Source: Pseudorhodoplanes sp. (GTDB lineage Bacteria > Pseudomonadota > Alphaproteobacteria > Rhizobiales > Xanthobacteraceae). Taken from it: a DNA stretch of 64,000 nucleotides. The notes under the pieces are model-generated. The model did not search any database. It was given only the letters and a program-made list of their open reading frames with translations, and was not told where the DNA came from. Made by a program: the position numbers and the translations under genes. Where the stretch lies: NCBI GenBank assembly GCA_032027085.1, contig JAVSMS010000001.1, forward strand, positions 4,565,730-4,629,729. The letters run 5' to 3'. This document shows, piece by piece, positions 1-8,703 of this stretch; the stretch's first letter is position 1, and each line of letters opens with the position of its first letter.

Positions 1-189
1 ATTCCACCAAGTCCAAGCGCGTACGTCGTTTTCACAACGCGCTGAAATGTCGGCGCAGCTCATGCAATATTCTTCGACGGAAATTTGTCCAGTTCGAAGC
101 AGGGTCAAGAATTCCGTCGCGGTCAACACGGCCACGCTATTGCTCTGTTCGATGATCGGCGGCAAACGCCGGCGCGTATGAGAACTCAT
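1..189 (-). CDS. Amidase-like protein, N-terminal fragment (runs off the window)
   Basis: A minus-strand ORF starts with ATG at 189 and stays open for 63 codons to the window edge. The N-terminus reads as the opening helices of an amidase-signature family protein: a segment of the type LLRTGQISVEEY followed by a charged stretch ending VRAWTWWN, as seen before the catalytic Ser-Ser-Lys domain. The catalytic part lies outside the window, so the family call is tentative. The ATG overlaps the TGA of the preceding sugar amidotransferase gene (ATGA), so the two are translationally coupled. This suggests a role in modifying or recycling an amide or amidine group on the sugar made by this locus. Confidence 0.55.
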   Translation of the reverse strand, partial: MSSHTRRRLPPIIEQSNSVAVLTATEFLTLLRTGQISVEEYCMSCADISARCENDVRAWTWWN

Positions 190-1295
190 GGCAATAATTT
201 CGCTGCTCCCTGCCGTTGTGCACGGAGGATTTCGTGGAATTCTTCTTCGGAATAGCCAGTGATTTCGAGATAGTAATCAAGTGCGCCCGGTCGTTCCGCA
301 TCTACTGATTTCGCGATCTCGAACGCCTCCTCGCGCGTCATCAAACCTGCCCGAACGTCCTGACTCGCGAAATCCGTTCCACGACCATAACCGCGCTTCA
401 CCCATTTCGAATAATCATGAACGCCTGGCATTCGACATTCGACGCTCTTGTAACACTTGTACGAGCCCTCGACTTTGTCTTCCTTCCAGCCGTAGCGCTC
501 CACCAGAAATTCAGTCTGACGCTCATGATCCCAGAACATATAATCTCCGAGATAGATCGCCTTGATGTCAGCCTTGATGAGCTCCTCCCGTGAAGGCGGA
601 TAGAACATTCGCATTTCAGCCTTGCCGAGATTTTTGCCTATGACCGCATCGGGCCCTTTGCGAACCGAACCAGCCATATGGATGTCTGCCACATTGACAG
701 CAGAAGACATCTTAAATTCCTGATCGAAGAACGTATCGCGCCCGGAAAACTCCGCTGGGGACTCACCCCAAACAAGAAGCTTGATGCCAAACTTCACCGC
801 CATCGTTAATGGGAACGCCATGATGCCCGAGTGGCAATGCCAACAGGCATCACCGATCAGCGGTAGCGACTTGCGCGCAAGACGATTCACCAATCCCCGT
901 TTCGGAGTATACATGATATGATCCACATCAAGTCGCTCAACTACGTTCCAAAGGTTCTCCCAACCAACCTTACTGAACCAGTTGTGACTGAATGTGACAG
1001 CAAGTGGTTTCATTCCATAAATGCGCGTTAGAACATGAAGCTGGAATGCACTGTCTTTCCCGCCACTGATGGGCACCATGCAATCATAGTTGTCTCCCGC
1101 GACACGCTTTGCGTCTTCGAGCAAACTGGCCAGCGCTTTCTCCCGCTTGGCCCAATCAATGCGCATCTTCTCTTCGGATGCACGGCAAGCTTTGCAAATT
1201 CCCATTTCGTCGAAGCCAATGCCCTCCGTAGTGTCGGGCATACAGCACCGTGCGCAATAGCGAAGCTGTGGAAATGGAACCTTCACATCTACCAT
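186..1295 (-). CDS. N-acetyl sugar amidotransferase (WbpG/PseA-like)
   Basis: 369 aa. The N-terminus has two Cys pairs (C14/C17 and C34/C37) typical of the zinc ribbon of this family, followed by the PP-loop ATP pyrophosphatase motif SGGKDS at about residues 77-82. Family members transfer an amino group (with a glutaminase partner or ammonia) onto an N-acetyl group of a nucleotide sugar or nonulosonic acid, giving an acetamidino group; PseA of Campylobacter does this to pseudaminic acid. It is the penultimate visible gene of the pse cluster and overlaps the amidase-like gene by 4 bp. No HisH/HisF-like partners are visible here; they could lie beyond the window edge. Acetamidino-pseudaminate as product is inferred from context. 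Confidence 0.85.
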   Translation of the reverse strand: MVDVKVPFPQLRYCARCCMPDTTEGIGFDEMGICKACRASEEKMRIDWAKREKALASLLEDAKRVAGDNYDCMVPISGGKDSAFQLHVLTRIYGMKPLAVTFSHNWFSKVGWENLWNVVERLDVDHIMYTPKRGLVNRLARKSLPLIGDACWHCHSGIMAFPLTMAVKFGIKLLVWGESPAEFSGRDTFFDQEFKMSSAVNVADIHMAGSVRKGPDAVIGKNLGKAEMRMFYPPSREELIKADIKAIYLGDYMFWDHERQTEFLVERYGWKEDKVEGSYKCYKSVECRMPGVHDYSKWVKRGYGRGTDFASQDVRAGLMTREEAFEIAKSVDAERPGALDYYLEITGYSEEEFHEILRAQRQGAAKLLP

Positions 1296-1420
1296 CGCTA
1301 TTCCTCCTTTATACTGTAACCTGGTGCGATCACGTCAGTTCGGCGGTCGATAACCCAAGAACTAGGGCGCCCCGCGTTACCAGCCAAATACTCTTGTAAA
1401 GGGCGCAATGACGGCGATGT

Positions 1421-2956
1421 TCAGCCATGTAATTGCGCAATGGATCTGAATGTCGGCGCTTCCGCGCAACCGACAATGCCGGCAACAAGCGCGTTAGTTG
1501 CCCTTTCGATATCCTCGTCAGCAAATGCATCCTTCTCTAAATTCGAATACTTTCCTAGATCGAAGGAAGCGTGCAACGTGGCAGCTCGCAGGCGCGAACC
1601 GTCTCGACGTGCCCTCTCACGGTCGAACTTGTCCGATAACGCGAAATCAATCGCCGGCCTAAGATCTTCTTCACGTAACACCTTCTGAATATGAGGCACG
1701 CAATCGTAAAAATTGTGCCTGCCGAAGACGATCACTGGCTTACCGAGAATGGCGGCTTCAAGGCCCGCCGTGCCTGTAATCGTGACAACAGCGTCGGCAG
1801 CTTTGACTACATCGACGCCGAGTTCATAGATATCCAGCAAGACCGTATTCTTGAGACGAAGAATTTGCTCGTAGAAGTCACGCGGACGACGTCCAGCGCC
1901 GTAAATAGTCTCCTTGACCGCAAGCACTGCATCCGCTGGCAAGTCGCGTGCGATAGACATAATCGCCCACAGCTGGCTGAAGTACTCGGGCGACATCCAG
2001 TGCAACGACATTTCAGGCTCGGTATGGAGCGGGAAATAAACGATGCGGCGCCCCTTAAGGTCAGCCAGTCGTCTAGCGCGCGGATATCGAAGTTTCTTCA
2101 GATCGAGATATTCACGCACCAAGTACCGCATCATCGAAGTATAATAGTAAGTTGGCTTAAATTTCTTGCGGTGCTTGAAACGATACAAGTAGCCCAACGT
2201 CGTCGAGAACATACGCTTAAGGAGGCGACCGAAAGGATGTGCCTTTACAATACGATTCCGCTGCCCGACGTCCGCGTAATACTGCCGGACATCTTCGACG
2301 GGATCGAAATGCTCGGCCTCCATAGCATGATAAACGGCGGCGACATCCGGATAGTCGATGAGCTCGGAATGCGCCCAGAAATATCCATTTTCAACACGTG
2401 AAGAATAAAGGTAGCGGAATGGCACACCGCGCGCTCGTGCCAAGACCGCCTCCTCCTTCAAACCATTGAGATGCAGCGTGATGCCTTTGTCGTTATATTC
2501 GCGCTGCCAGAAATCAAAGACGGCGTTGAACGCTTGGACGATCTGCTCGTAGCTTGGCACTACAGCATAATACGAAGTCGGATGGTTAAACCCGCCAAGA
2601 TAAAAGCCAATTCCGAAGTCGCGACGCGTCATGCGCACCATATTATATGTGCAACCTAGAAACTCCTCGTAAGCGCGCGCTTTTGCCAGAACATTAGCCG
2701 GATCCGTCACCGGCTTAAGCGCCGCTTCATGAAGATGATCAGCTTGGATAATGTCGTCTACAGCATCATTTAGGAATTCTTCGTAATATTTCCTGGCGTC
2801 GATTGAGCGAACGTAAACATAGATCTTAGAACCAAAGCGCTGCCGTAATTTGCGGCAGATCGCGAGCATGAGCACGCGAGTATCAGCTCCGTCTGTCACA
2901 GCGACAGCAGCAAAAGGCGATTCCGGTTTCTGGCTCGTCTGCGGCAATATCATCAT
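1421..2956 (-). CDS. KpsS/LipB-type capsule polysaccharide synthesis protein, putative glycosyltransferase
   Basis: 511 aa, no signal peptide or membrane helix. The C-terminal half has the pattern of the Capsule_synth family: FPLHTEPE near residue 315, a VKE motif about 35 residues later, and a TGTAGLEAAILGKPVIVFG stretch around residues 395-415 that resembles the nucleotide-sugar binding region of Kdo and nonulosonate transferases. Start is the first ATG of an ATGATG, with AAGGG just upstream. It lies 16 bp after the ABC exporter, in the same operon as the pseudaminate genes, so it may transfer the nonulosonic acid or build its carrier. The N-terminal half matches nothing I recognise. Confidence 0.65.
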   Translation of the reverse strand: MMILPQTSQKPESPFAAVAVTDGADTRVLMLAICRKLRQRFGSKIYVYVRSIDARKYYEEFLNDAVDDIIQADHLHEAALKPVTDPANVLAKARAYEEFLGCTYNMVRMTRRDFGIGFYLGGFNHPTSYYAVVPSYEQIVQAFNAVFDFWQREYNDKGITLHLNGLKEEAVLARARGVPFRYLYSSRVENGYFWAHSELIDYPDVAAVYHAMEAEHFDPVEDVRQYYADVGQRNRIVKAHPFGRLLKRMFSTTLGYLYRFKHRKKFKPTYYYTSMMRYLVREYLDLKKLRYPRARRLADLKGRRIVYFPLHTEPEMSLHWMSPEYFSQLWAIMSIARDLPADAVLAVKETIYGAGRRPRDFYEQILRLKNTVLLDIYELGVDVVKAADAVVTITGTAGLEAAILGKPVIVFGRHNFYDCVPHIQKVLREEDLRPAIDFALSDKFDRERARRDGSRLRAATLHASFDLGKYSNLEKDAFADEDIERATNALVAGIVGCAEAPTFRSIAQLHG

Positions 2957-2972
2957 TTACCCTTCATATCGC

Positions 2973-4742
2973 TCATATCGCCGCTGCGACGGTTTGTTCT
3001 GACCCACGCAATACGATGCTACCTTGTGAAAGATCATAGACTCTATCGGCTGCGCCGATGATGGCAGGCTGGTGAGAGATCGCGAGGACAGTAATGTCCT
3101 TTGCGAGATTGCGCAGTGTACCGCAGATAGCTTTTTCGGCATCAGGATCGAGCGCCGTGGTTGGCTCGTCCAGAACCAGGAAACGCGGGTTGCGTACAAG
3201 CGCGCGCGCGATCGAAATGCGTTGACGCTGACCGCCAGAAAGTCGTGCGCCGCGCTCGCCGACCATTGTTCGCATTCCGTCAGGAAGCTCTGTTACAAAA
3301 GCAAGCGCATCTGCGCCGCGAAGCGCGGCTTCGATCTCCTGCTCGGCAATTGCAGGGTCCCGCAGGCTGACATTGTTGGCGATCGTATCATGCCAAAGCA
3401 CGACATCCTGCGGAACATAGCCGATGAGTCTCCGCCATTTGGAAATGTCGATCTGCGACAATGGCGTCCCATCGATCTCAACTTCTCCCGAGTTCGGAAT
3501 GCTCATTCCGAGAAGAATATCGATCAGAGTGGATTTCCCTGCACCTGACGGGCCTATGAGAGCCGTCATCTGACCCGCTGGAATCACCATCGACACATCG
3601 CAAAGAACGGGCACCGCGTCGTAGCTGAAATTGACGTGGCGCAGTGCAATACTGCGCTCAAGTCGCGGTACAACCCTTCCATGAAGCACTTGATCCTGCT
3701 CGGATCGCGCTTCCACGAGAATGTCACGCGCGACGCGGTAGCTGCTCTCGAACGAAGCGGCCTTTTGATAAAGGATTTGGACTGTGCCAATCCGCGACAC
3801 TAACCGCTGGAACACCACGACCATAAACAATAATTCAGCGATCGGATAATTCAGCCAACGAACCGCGCAGTATAGTCCGATCGCGAGGAAAATGGCGAAG
3901 ATCGGCTCCTGCGCGATTGACATCAATGTCGTTGCGAGAAGGAGGTTGCGCTGCGCCGTCTTCAGCTCCTGCGTGTCGGACTCAAGTAGTGGCGCAAGAC
4001 GGTCCTCACGCGCCATTGCCTTGAGCGGCTTGATGAGTTGGAGACCTTCGACCACGCGGCTCATCAAATCGGCCATGGCCATGACCTGACGCCGTCCAGC
4101 GAGCCGTGTCACATGCACAAGCGCGTGCAGCGACGCAACCATCAACAGCCCGACGAGAAGACCGGCCACCGTCACCTGCCACGAAGTGAACAGCGCGATG
4201 GTCACATAAATCAAAACTTGTAGGACCGTGGCCACTAGAGAGATCAAGGATGAATACAGGCTAGCTGCCTGGTTCGCCTCGTTAGTCACGGCGTTGGTCA
4301 ACCGTCCAGTCGATTGGCGGATAAAATACGACCACCGCGCTTGCATGAAGGCGCGCACAAGGCTGAGGCGCATCTGCGCTGCGACTTCGACAGAAGCATT
4401 ACCAGCTATCAGCGTGGAGACAAGCCTCAGAACGGCTGTCGCGACCACTGCGACGACGGTGATGGAGAGCAGCACACCGAAATGTGCCGGAATTCCAATA
4501 GCCGCCAACGCAGAACTAACTGTTTGCGCGATGCCACCGCTCGAGTGCTCACCACCAATGGCTATCACGATGATCGGCAGCAACGTCAGGATGCCGATGC
4601 CCTCGAAAATTCCCGCGATCAAGACCACCGCTAGCGCGAGCAGAAGCCTGAGCGGATCGTCGCGCAAAAACTCAATAAAAACCGCAGCTAGGTTGTCGCG
4701 GCGGACCGTCGGCCCTTGGTTGTTTGCAGAGTCAGCTGACAT
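2973..4742 (-). CDS. ABC exporter, fused permease-ATPase (MsbA/PglK-like)
   Basis: 589 aa half-transporter. An N-terminal membrane domain with about six helices (first near residues 33-62) is followed by a nucleotide-binding domain with Walker A GPSGAGKS at 397-404, signature LSGGQ at 501-505 and Walker B LVLDEP at 522-527. Such proteins flip lipid-linked sugars, lipid A or glycolipids across the inner membrane. The gene overlaps the end of pseI by 11 bp, so a role in exporting the pseudaminate-containing glycan or its lipid-linked precursor is likely but inferred. A second MsbA-type exporter is encoded at 35075-36865, so this one is probably dedicated to this locus. Confidence 0.85.
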   Translation of the reverse strand: MSADSANNQGPTVRRDNLAAVFIEFLRDDPLRLLLALAVVLIAGIFEGIGILTLLPIIVIAIGGEHSSGGIAQTVSSALAAIGIPAHFGVLLSITVVAVVATAVLRLVSTLIAGNASVEVAAQMRLSLVRAFMQARWSYFIRQSTGRLTNAVTNEANQAASLYSSLISLVATVLQVLIYVTIALFTSWQVTVAGLLVGLLMVASLHALVHVTRLAGRRQVMAMADLMSRVVEGLQLIKPLKAMAREDRLAPLLESDTQELKTAQRNLLLATTLMSIAQEPIFAIFLAIGLYCAVRWLNYPIAELLFMVVVFQRLVSRIGTVQILYQKAASFESSYRVARDILVEARSEQDQVLHGRVVPRLERSIALRHVNFSYDAVPVLCDVSMVIPAGQMTALIGPSGAGKSTLIDILLGMSIPNSGEVEIDGTPLSQIDISKWRRLIGYVPQDVVLWHDTIANNVSLRDPAIAEQEIEAALRGADALAFVTELPDGMRTMVGERGARLSGGQRQRISIARALVRNPRFLVLDEPTTALDPDAEKAICGTLRNLAKDITVLAISHQPAIIGAADRVYDLSQGSIVLRGSEQTVAAAI

Positions 4743-5796
4743 TTCTGTCTCTTGAAACCATAGTCCAATCTAGTGGCATTCCGCGCTTCAGTGCTCGCGT
4801 CGCTTTGCGGCCGAGCACATCTGGCAAATACTTCGGCGGAAGGCCATGGCCTGGACGAATGGAGCGTACGTTCTCTGCAGTGAGGGTCTCTCCTGCGTTG
4901 ACGTCGCGGACGATGTAGAGCGAGCGGCGAAACACGATATTGCCTTTTGCGCCTTCGGTTCGCTCATAAGTCACGCAACCCATCGCGGCCCAAGCGTTGC
5001 GGCAGGCATGGCACAGTTCGACGAACTCGGCGGGTTCCAGCGAGAACTTTGCGTCTGGCCCACCATCAGCCCGACAGAGCGTCATGTGCTTTTCGATCAC
5101 GCATGCGCCAGAGGCAACAGCGGCGACAGCGACCTCGGTTCCCATTGTATGGTCCGACAATCCAATAACAACGCCGAACCGCTTTGCCATGTCACCGATG
5201 GTGCGGAGATTCGCCTCTTCGGGCCGTGCCGGATAGGCGCTGACGCAATGCAAAAGAATAGGCGAGGCTCCATGAGGATGGGCGGCAGCGTCAAGTGCCT
5301 CGGCAATTTGGTCCGCGTCGATCATGCCAGTCGAAATAATAACCGGCTTTCTCGTGGCGGCAGCTCGCCTAATGAGCGGCAGGTCAACGGCCTCAAACGA
5401 AGCTATCTTGTAGGCTGGCGCACCTAGTGATTCTAGCAGTTCGATGGCGGTCTCGTCGAACGGGCTGCTGAACACCGTGAGTCCTACCTCACGGGCTTTG
5501 GCGAACAAGTCTTCATGCCATTCCCAAGGCGTATGTGCCTGACGATAGAGGTCATAAAGACGCCAGCCGTCCCATAGGCCGCCTTGGATAACAAATCCAG
5601 GGCCGTAATGATCAATCGTGATCGTATCCGCAGTGTAGGTTTGTAGCTTGATCGCGTCAGCTCCGGCTGCTTTCGCCGCCTCAATCAGCGCGAAGGCGCG
5701 TTTAATGTCGCCGTTATGATTGCCGGACATTTCAGCGATCATGTACGGGGGATATTCTGGACCGATCCGCCGCCCTGCTATAGCCAATTCGCTCAT
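4732..5796 (-). CDS. pseI: Pseudaminic acid synthase
   Basis: 354 aa, NeuB family. The protein has the TIM-barrel landmarks SGNHNGD (24-30), KLQTYTADT (50-58), HCVSAYPAR, SDHTMGTE and EKHMTL, then a C-terminal SAF (antifreeze-like) domain from about residue 290. The enzyme condenses phosphoenolpyruvate with 2,4-diacetamido-2,4,6-trideoxy-altropyranose to form pseudaminic acid. The AEMSGNHNG and KLQTYTADT signatures fit PseI better than sialic acid (NeuB) or legionaminic acid (LegI) synthases. The start overlaps the end of pseG by 4 bp (ATGA) and the 3' end overlaps the ABC exporter. Confidence 0.92.
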   Translation of the reverse strand: MSELAIAGRRIGPEYPPYMIAEMSGNHNGDIKRAFALIEAAKAAGADAIKLQTYTADTITIDHYGPGFVIQGGLWDGWRLYDLYRQAHTPWEWHEDLFAKAREVGLTVFSSPFDETAIELLESLGAPAYKIASFEAVDLPLIRRAAATRKPVIISTGMIDADQIAEALDAAAHPHGASPILLHCVSAYPARPEEANLRTIGDMAKRFGVVIGLSDHTMGTEVAVAAVASGACVIEKHMTLCRADGGPDAKFSLEPAEFVELCHACRNAWAAMGCVTYERTEGAKGNIVFRRSLYIVRDVNAGETLTAENVRSIRPGHGLPPKYLPDVLGRKATRALKRGMPLDWTMVSRDRNVS

Positions 5797-7250
5797 GCAG
5801 AAGCTTTCAAATGCAAATTTTCATGAGCGAACCAGCCGTTCCCGAAAGCGCGAAAGCCCGCTTTTTCGAATAGTCGCCGCGACGGTTCGTTGCCTGGCAA
5901 AATTTGCCCTACCAGTCGCGCGTCGGGAAGAAAACGGCGAGCGAGTTTGAGTGCTGCGAGTCCAATACCCTGCCGGTAAGTGGCGGGATCTGTGACGATC
6001 GATATCTCGTAGTCGTCATTGTCCGTCCGATCGAGCCGCAGCAGTCCAACAGATACATTGTCCCTGACCACGAGATGCAACAGCGACTGTCGCGATCCCA
6101 GAGTTTGCTCCATCCACGCCCGATGAACTTCCGCGGTGGGAACTGCCGGATTGCGGGCAAATCGGCGTGTTTCCGGGGCTTGCTGCCATCGGAAGATAAG
6201 ATCGGTGTCGTCGAGCGTTGCAGGCCGCAGCGTGACGGCGCGGCCCGCCGAATCGCTTTCTGGATTCGCCAGCAGCACGGCACGTTGCGTGCCAAAGCCG
6301 TCGCACAACGCCGATGCCGCAGACGACAACGCATTACGCAGCCCTGCGTCCGCCACCAATGCGCGCACATAAGACGCTGCTTCTTGTGTGGTAGCTGCGA
6401 CGATCCCGGCAGATCGAGCCGCCACGGTCTCTGCGACCGCACGTTGATTGTCAGCCGTTATCATCAGGACCATAGGCAAACCCAAACATGCTGCTTCCCA
6501 AGTGGTGCCGCCTGCGGCGATAACGGCGATATCTGAATCGCGCATTAGCTCCGCCATATTGGTGGCATCGACATGGAGTCGCGCATTGGCTACGCGCGCG
6601 GCTTCGCGAATGGACGGAAGATCGCGCGCCGCGGCCCCTACGGCAACGTCAACTGAAACGCCTTCTGTTGTATCTGCGACGGCCGCGACCAGAGTTGCAA
6701 GCTGGTTGGATGTATCGGCGGTTCCAAGTGACAGCAGGACACGCTGAACATGTCTATCGCGATTTGTCGCCCGCACGGAGGCGAAGGCAGGACGCAGCAG
6801 CGCGTAACTTGGACCGGAAGCGATGCAAGTCCCTTTACCGACACGAGGAGGGTAGGAAGAGATTGGGCGGTCCGGCATTGGATCGATGAGAATGTCGCAG
6901 TCATGATCCCGGTCGACGAGATCGTCAATCACGACAATTCTGCGCGCCCAAGAACGGCATGCAGACTCATACACGGCGTCAAGGCCGTAATGATCAATTA
7001 CGAGCAAATCACAGCCCCCAGGAACGGCTGCCTGCATTTCGTCCGCGCTTGCGGGGTGCTCCAGCGAGATCCAGCGATACGGTGACCGAGTCAGCGCCGG
7101 CACAACAGAAGGCGTTTCGACCGTTCCCGCAAAACTGACCATCCACCCGTCACGCGTGAGACCCTGCGCCAGCGCGAGGCAGCGCACAACGTGGCCGCCG
7201 CCGATCGCCACCGAAGCATCCGCGCGAATTACGGCGTGCCGCGACCTCAT
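5793..7250 (-). CDS. pseG: PseG hydrolase fused to a GNAT N-acetyltransferase (PseH-like)
   Basis: 485 aa, two domains. Residues 1 to about 330 match PseG, the UDP-2,4-diacetamido-2,4,6-trideoxy-altropyranose hydrolase: GGGHVVRC at 17-24 carries the expected catalytic His, and GGTTWE at 247-252 sits in the nucleotide-binding half. From about residue 338 (VTLRPATLDDTD) to the end is a GNAT fold with a YRQGIGLAALKL acetyl-CoA loop and a C-terminal NEPSRRLFEKAGF motif, fitting PseH, which acetylates N4 just before the PseG step. One chain thus carries two consecutive reactions. The start overlaps the pseF stop (ATGA). Confidence 0.9.
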   Translation of the reverse strand: MRSRHAVIRADASVAIGGGHVVRCLALAQGLTRDGWMVSFAGTVETPSVVPALTRSPYRWISLEHPASADEMQAAVPGGCDLLVIDHYGLDAVYESACRSWARRIVVIDDLVDRDHDCDILIDPMPDRPISSYPPRVGKGTCIASGPSYALLRPAFASVRATNRDRHVQRVLLSLGTADTSNQLATLVAAVADTTEGVSVDVAVGAAARDLPSIREAARVANARLHVDATNMAELMRDSDIAVIAAGGTTWEAACLGLPMVLMITADNQRAVAETVAARSAGIVAATTQEAASYVRALVADAGLRNALSSAASALCDGFGTQRAVLLANPESDSAGRAVTLRPATLDDTDLIFRWQQAPETRRFARNPAVPTAEVHRAWMEQTLGSRQSLLHLVVRDNVSVGLLRLDRTDNDDYEISIVTDPATYRQGIGLAALKLARRFLPDARLVGQILPGNEPSRRLFEKAGFRAFGNGWFAHENLHLKASA

Positions 7251-7945
7251 CCGGCTCTCTCCCGCATATGCCGTATGGAAAGTGCCAGATCAAGATCGTC
7301 GACATCATCGATGTCCACTGCAGAGCGCCAGTCGATTGGATGAAAAATATGTCCGGCTCCATAGAAGGTGCCGCTCTCGCGCAGAGCCGCAACGTTCGCG
7401 ATCCAGATCGCCCCACTCGGACAATAGAGGTCGTCGAGTTCCTGACTGCGTTTGGTTAACGCCTCCTTGAACAGTGCTTCCGGCCGACCGGAAGCATCAA
7501 GCCGGTGCGCCCACCACGGGTTCATCCAGCCGTACCGGAAGCAGCTCAACAGGAACGGTGCCCGGGTCGCGCGGAAACGATCAAACGCGACAGCGATATC
7601 GGTGCTGTCACGCAGCGGGCAGTTCGGCATCAACTGCACGACTGTATCATAATTCTGGCCCCAGTGAATTTCAGCCTGACGTAGCGCCGCAAGCGTGGCC
7701 GCGGCCACCGGCGCTGTGTCGTCGGCCGCAGAATCCCGCAAAAACGGAACTTGTCCACCATAAGCGCGAGCGCAAGTCGCGATATCAGCATCGTCCGTCG
7801 ATACAAGTACGTAGTCGAACAGACCGCTACCGAGCGCCGCATCAATGGTCCAGGCCAGAAGCGGCTTCCCAGCGAAGTCGATAACATTCTTGCGCGGAAT
7901 CCGCTTCGATCCGCCGCGCGCCGGAATGATCGCGATCGCTCGCAT
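7247..7945 (-). CDS. pseF: Pseudaminic acid cytidylyltransferase
   Basis: About 232 aa. The N-terminus has the CMP-sugar synthetase motif IPARGGSKRIPRKN, and the body has QLMPNCPLR and the C-terminal IDIDDVDDLDLAL segment of the NeuA/PseF family. It activates pseudaminic acid with CTP to CMP-Pse. The frame is open to 7960 with in-frame ATGs at 7951 and 7945. The ATG at 7945 is chosen because it forms a TGATG overlap with the SDR gene, as at other junctions of this operon, and places the signature at the usual distance from the N-terminus. Confidence 0.9.
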   Translation of the reverse strand: MRAIAIIPARGGSKRIPRKNVIDFAGKPLLAWTIDAALGSGLFDYVLVSTDDADIATCARAYGGQVPFLRDSAADDTAPVAAATLAALRQAEIHWGQNYDTVVQLMPNCPLRDSTDIAVAFDRFRATRAPFLLSCFRYGWMNPWWAHRLDASGRPEALFKEALTKRSQELDDLYCPSGAIWIANVAALRESGTFYGAGHIFHPIDWRSAVDIDDVDDLDLALSIRHMRERAG

Positions 7946-8703
7946 CACCATACAGTCCACCCGCCGTCAACCACGAGATTATGGCCTGTCATTCCCGAAC
8001 TTGCATCCGAGAGAAGAAAATCGACGGGTCCCGCGATCTCGTCTTCCCGCAGCATGCGGCCTGTGGGCGCAAGGCTCGCATAGCGGCGCTGCAACTCGAC
8101 ATCGGCACGCCCTTCGACACCTCCGAACGAAACGCAATTGACCTGAACACGCGGTGCAAGGCGCACCGCCAACTCGCGAGTCAAATGGATCAGTGCGGCC
8201 TTCGCGACACCATATTGGATCGGCGGTTGGGACGCATGATCGACATAAAGCGCCCGATTGGGTGCAACGAGTCCATACTGCGATCCTATATTAACTACCC
8301 GCTCAAGCTTCGCGTTGGGCGAGTTAGCGAATGCCAGCGTCAACTCTCCAGGAACGACTACGTCGAGCGTCAGCTCAGCAATGAAATTCTCGCGAACAAT
8401 TGCACCATCCGGGCCGCTTTGCAAAAATGCAAGGTTGCGCGCATTGTTGATGAGATAATTCGGCATTACACCCGCCGCGCGGCACCGTTCCACGACACGC
8501 GCTGCTGAATCGGCTAACGTTAGATCGCAGTCCACGGTAAAAAGCTTTTTCGCCTGCACGTCTGCGGCATGAACTTCACTCAGCACGGCAAGTGCTTCCT
8601 TGCGTCGTCCAACGGCAATCACCGTATTTCCGCGGAACAGCCGGTCGGCGACGAGCAGATGGCCAAACTTGCCCGTGGCGCCGGTAATAAGAACCGCCCT
8701 CAT
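7945..8703 (-). CDS. SDR-family oxidoreductase in the pse cluster
   Basis: About 252 aa. Classical short-chain dehydrogenase: TGATGKFG nucleotide-binding loop near the N-terminus, NNARN motif, a Ser in VVNIGSQYG, and the catalytic YxxxK as YGVAKAALIHL. The frame extends to 8757, but the ATG at 8703 overlaps the preceding TGA (ATGA) and begins directly at the Rossmann strand. Its substrate is unknown; the canonical pseudaminate pathway needs no enzyme of this class at this point. It sits as the last of three oxidoreductases between pseC and pseF, so a modified sugar or side-chain precursor is plausible. Confidence 0.85.
   Translation of the reverse strand: MRAVLITGATGKFGHLLVADRLFRGNTVIAVGRRKEALAVLSEVHAADVQAKKLFTVDCDLTLADSAARVVERCRAAGVMPNYLINNARNLAFLQSGPDGAIVRENFIAELTLDVVVPGELTLAFANSPNAKLERVVNIGSQYGLVAPNRALYVDHASQPPIQYGVAKAALIHLTRELAVRLAPRVQVNCVSFGGVEGRADVELQRRYASLAPTGRMLREDEIAGPVDFLLSDASSGMTGHNLVVDGGWTVW

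Noticed and set aside
1440-2401. Rightward ORFs opposite the KpsS-like gene
   Set aside because: No ribosome-binding sites or known motifs, and the opposite strand is a coherent 511-aa protein in an operon.
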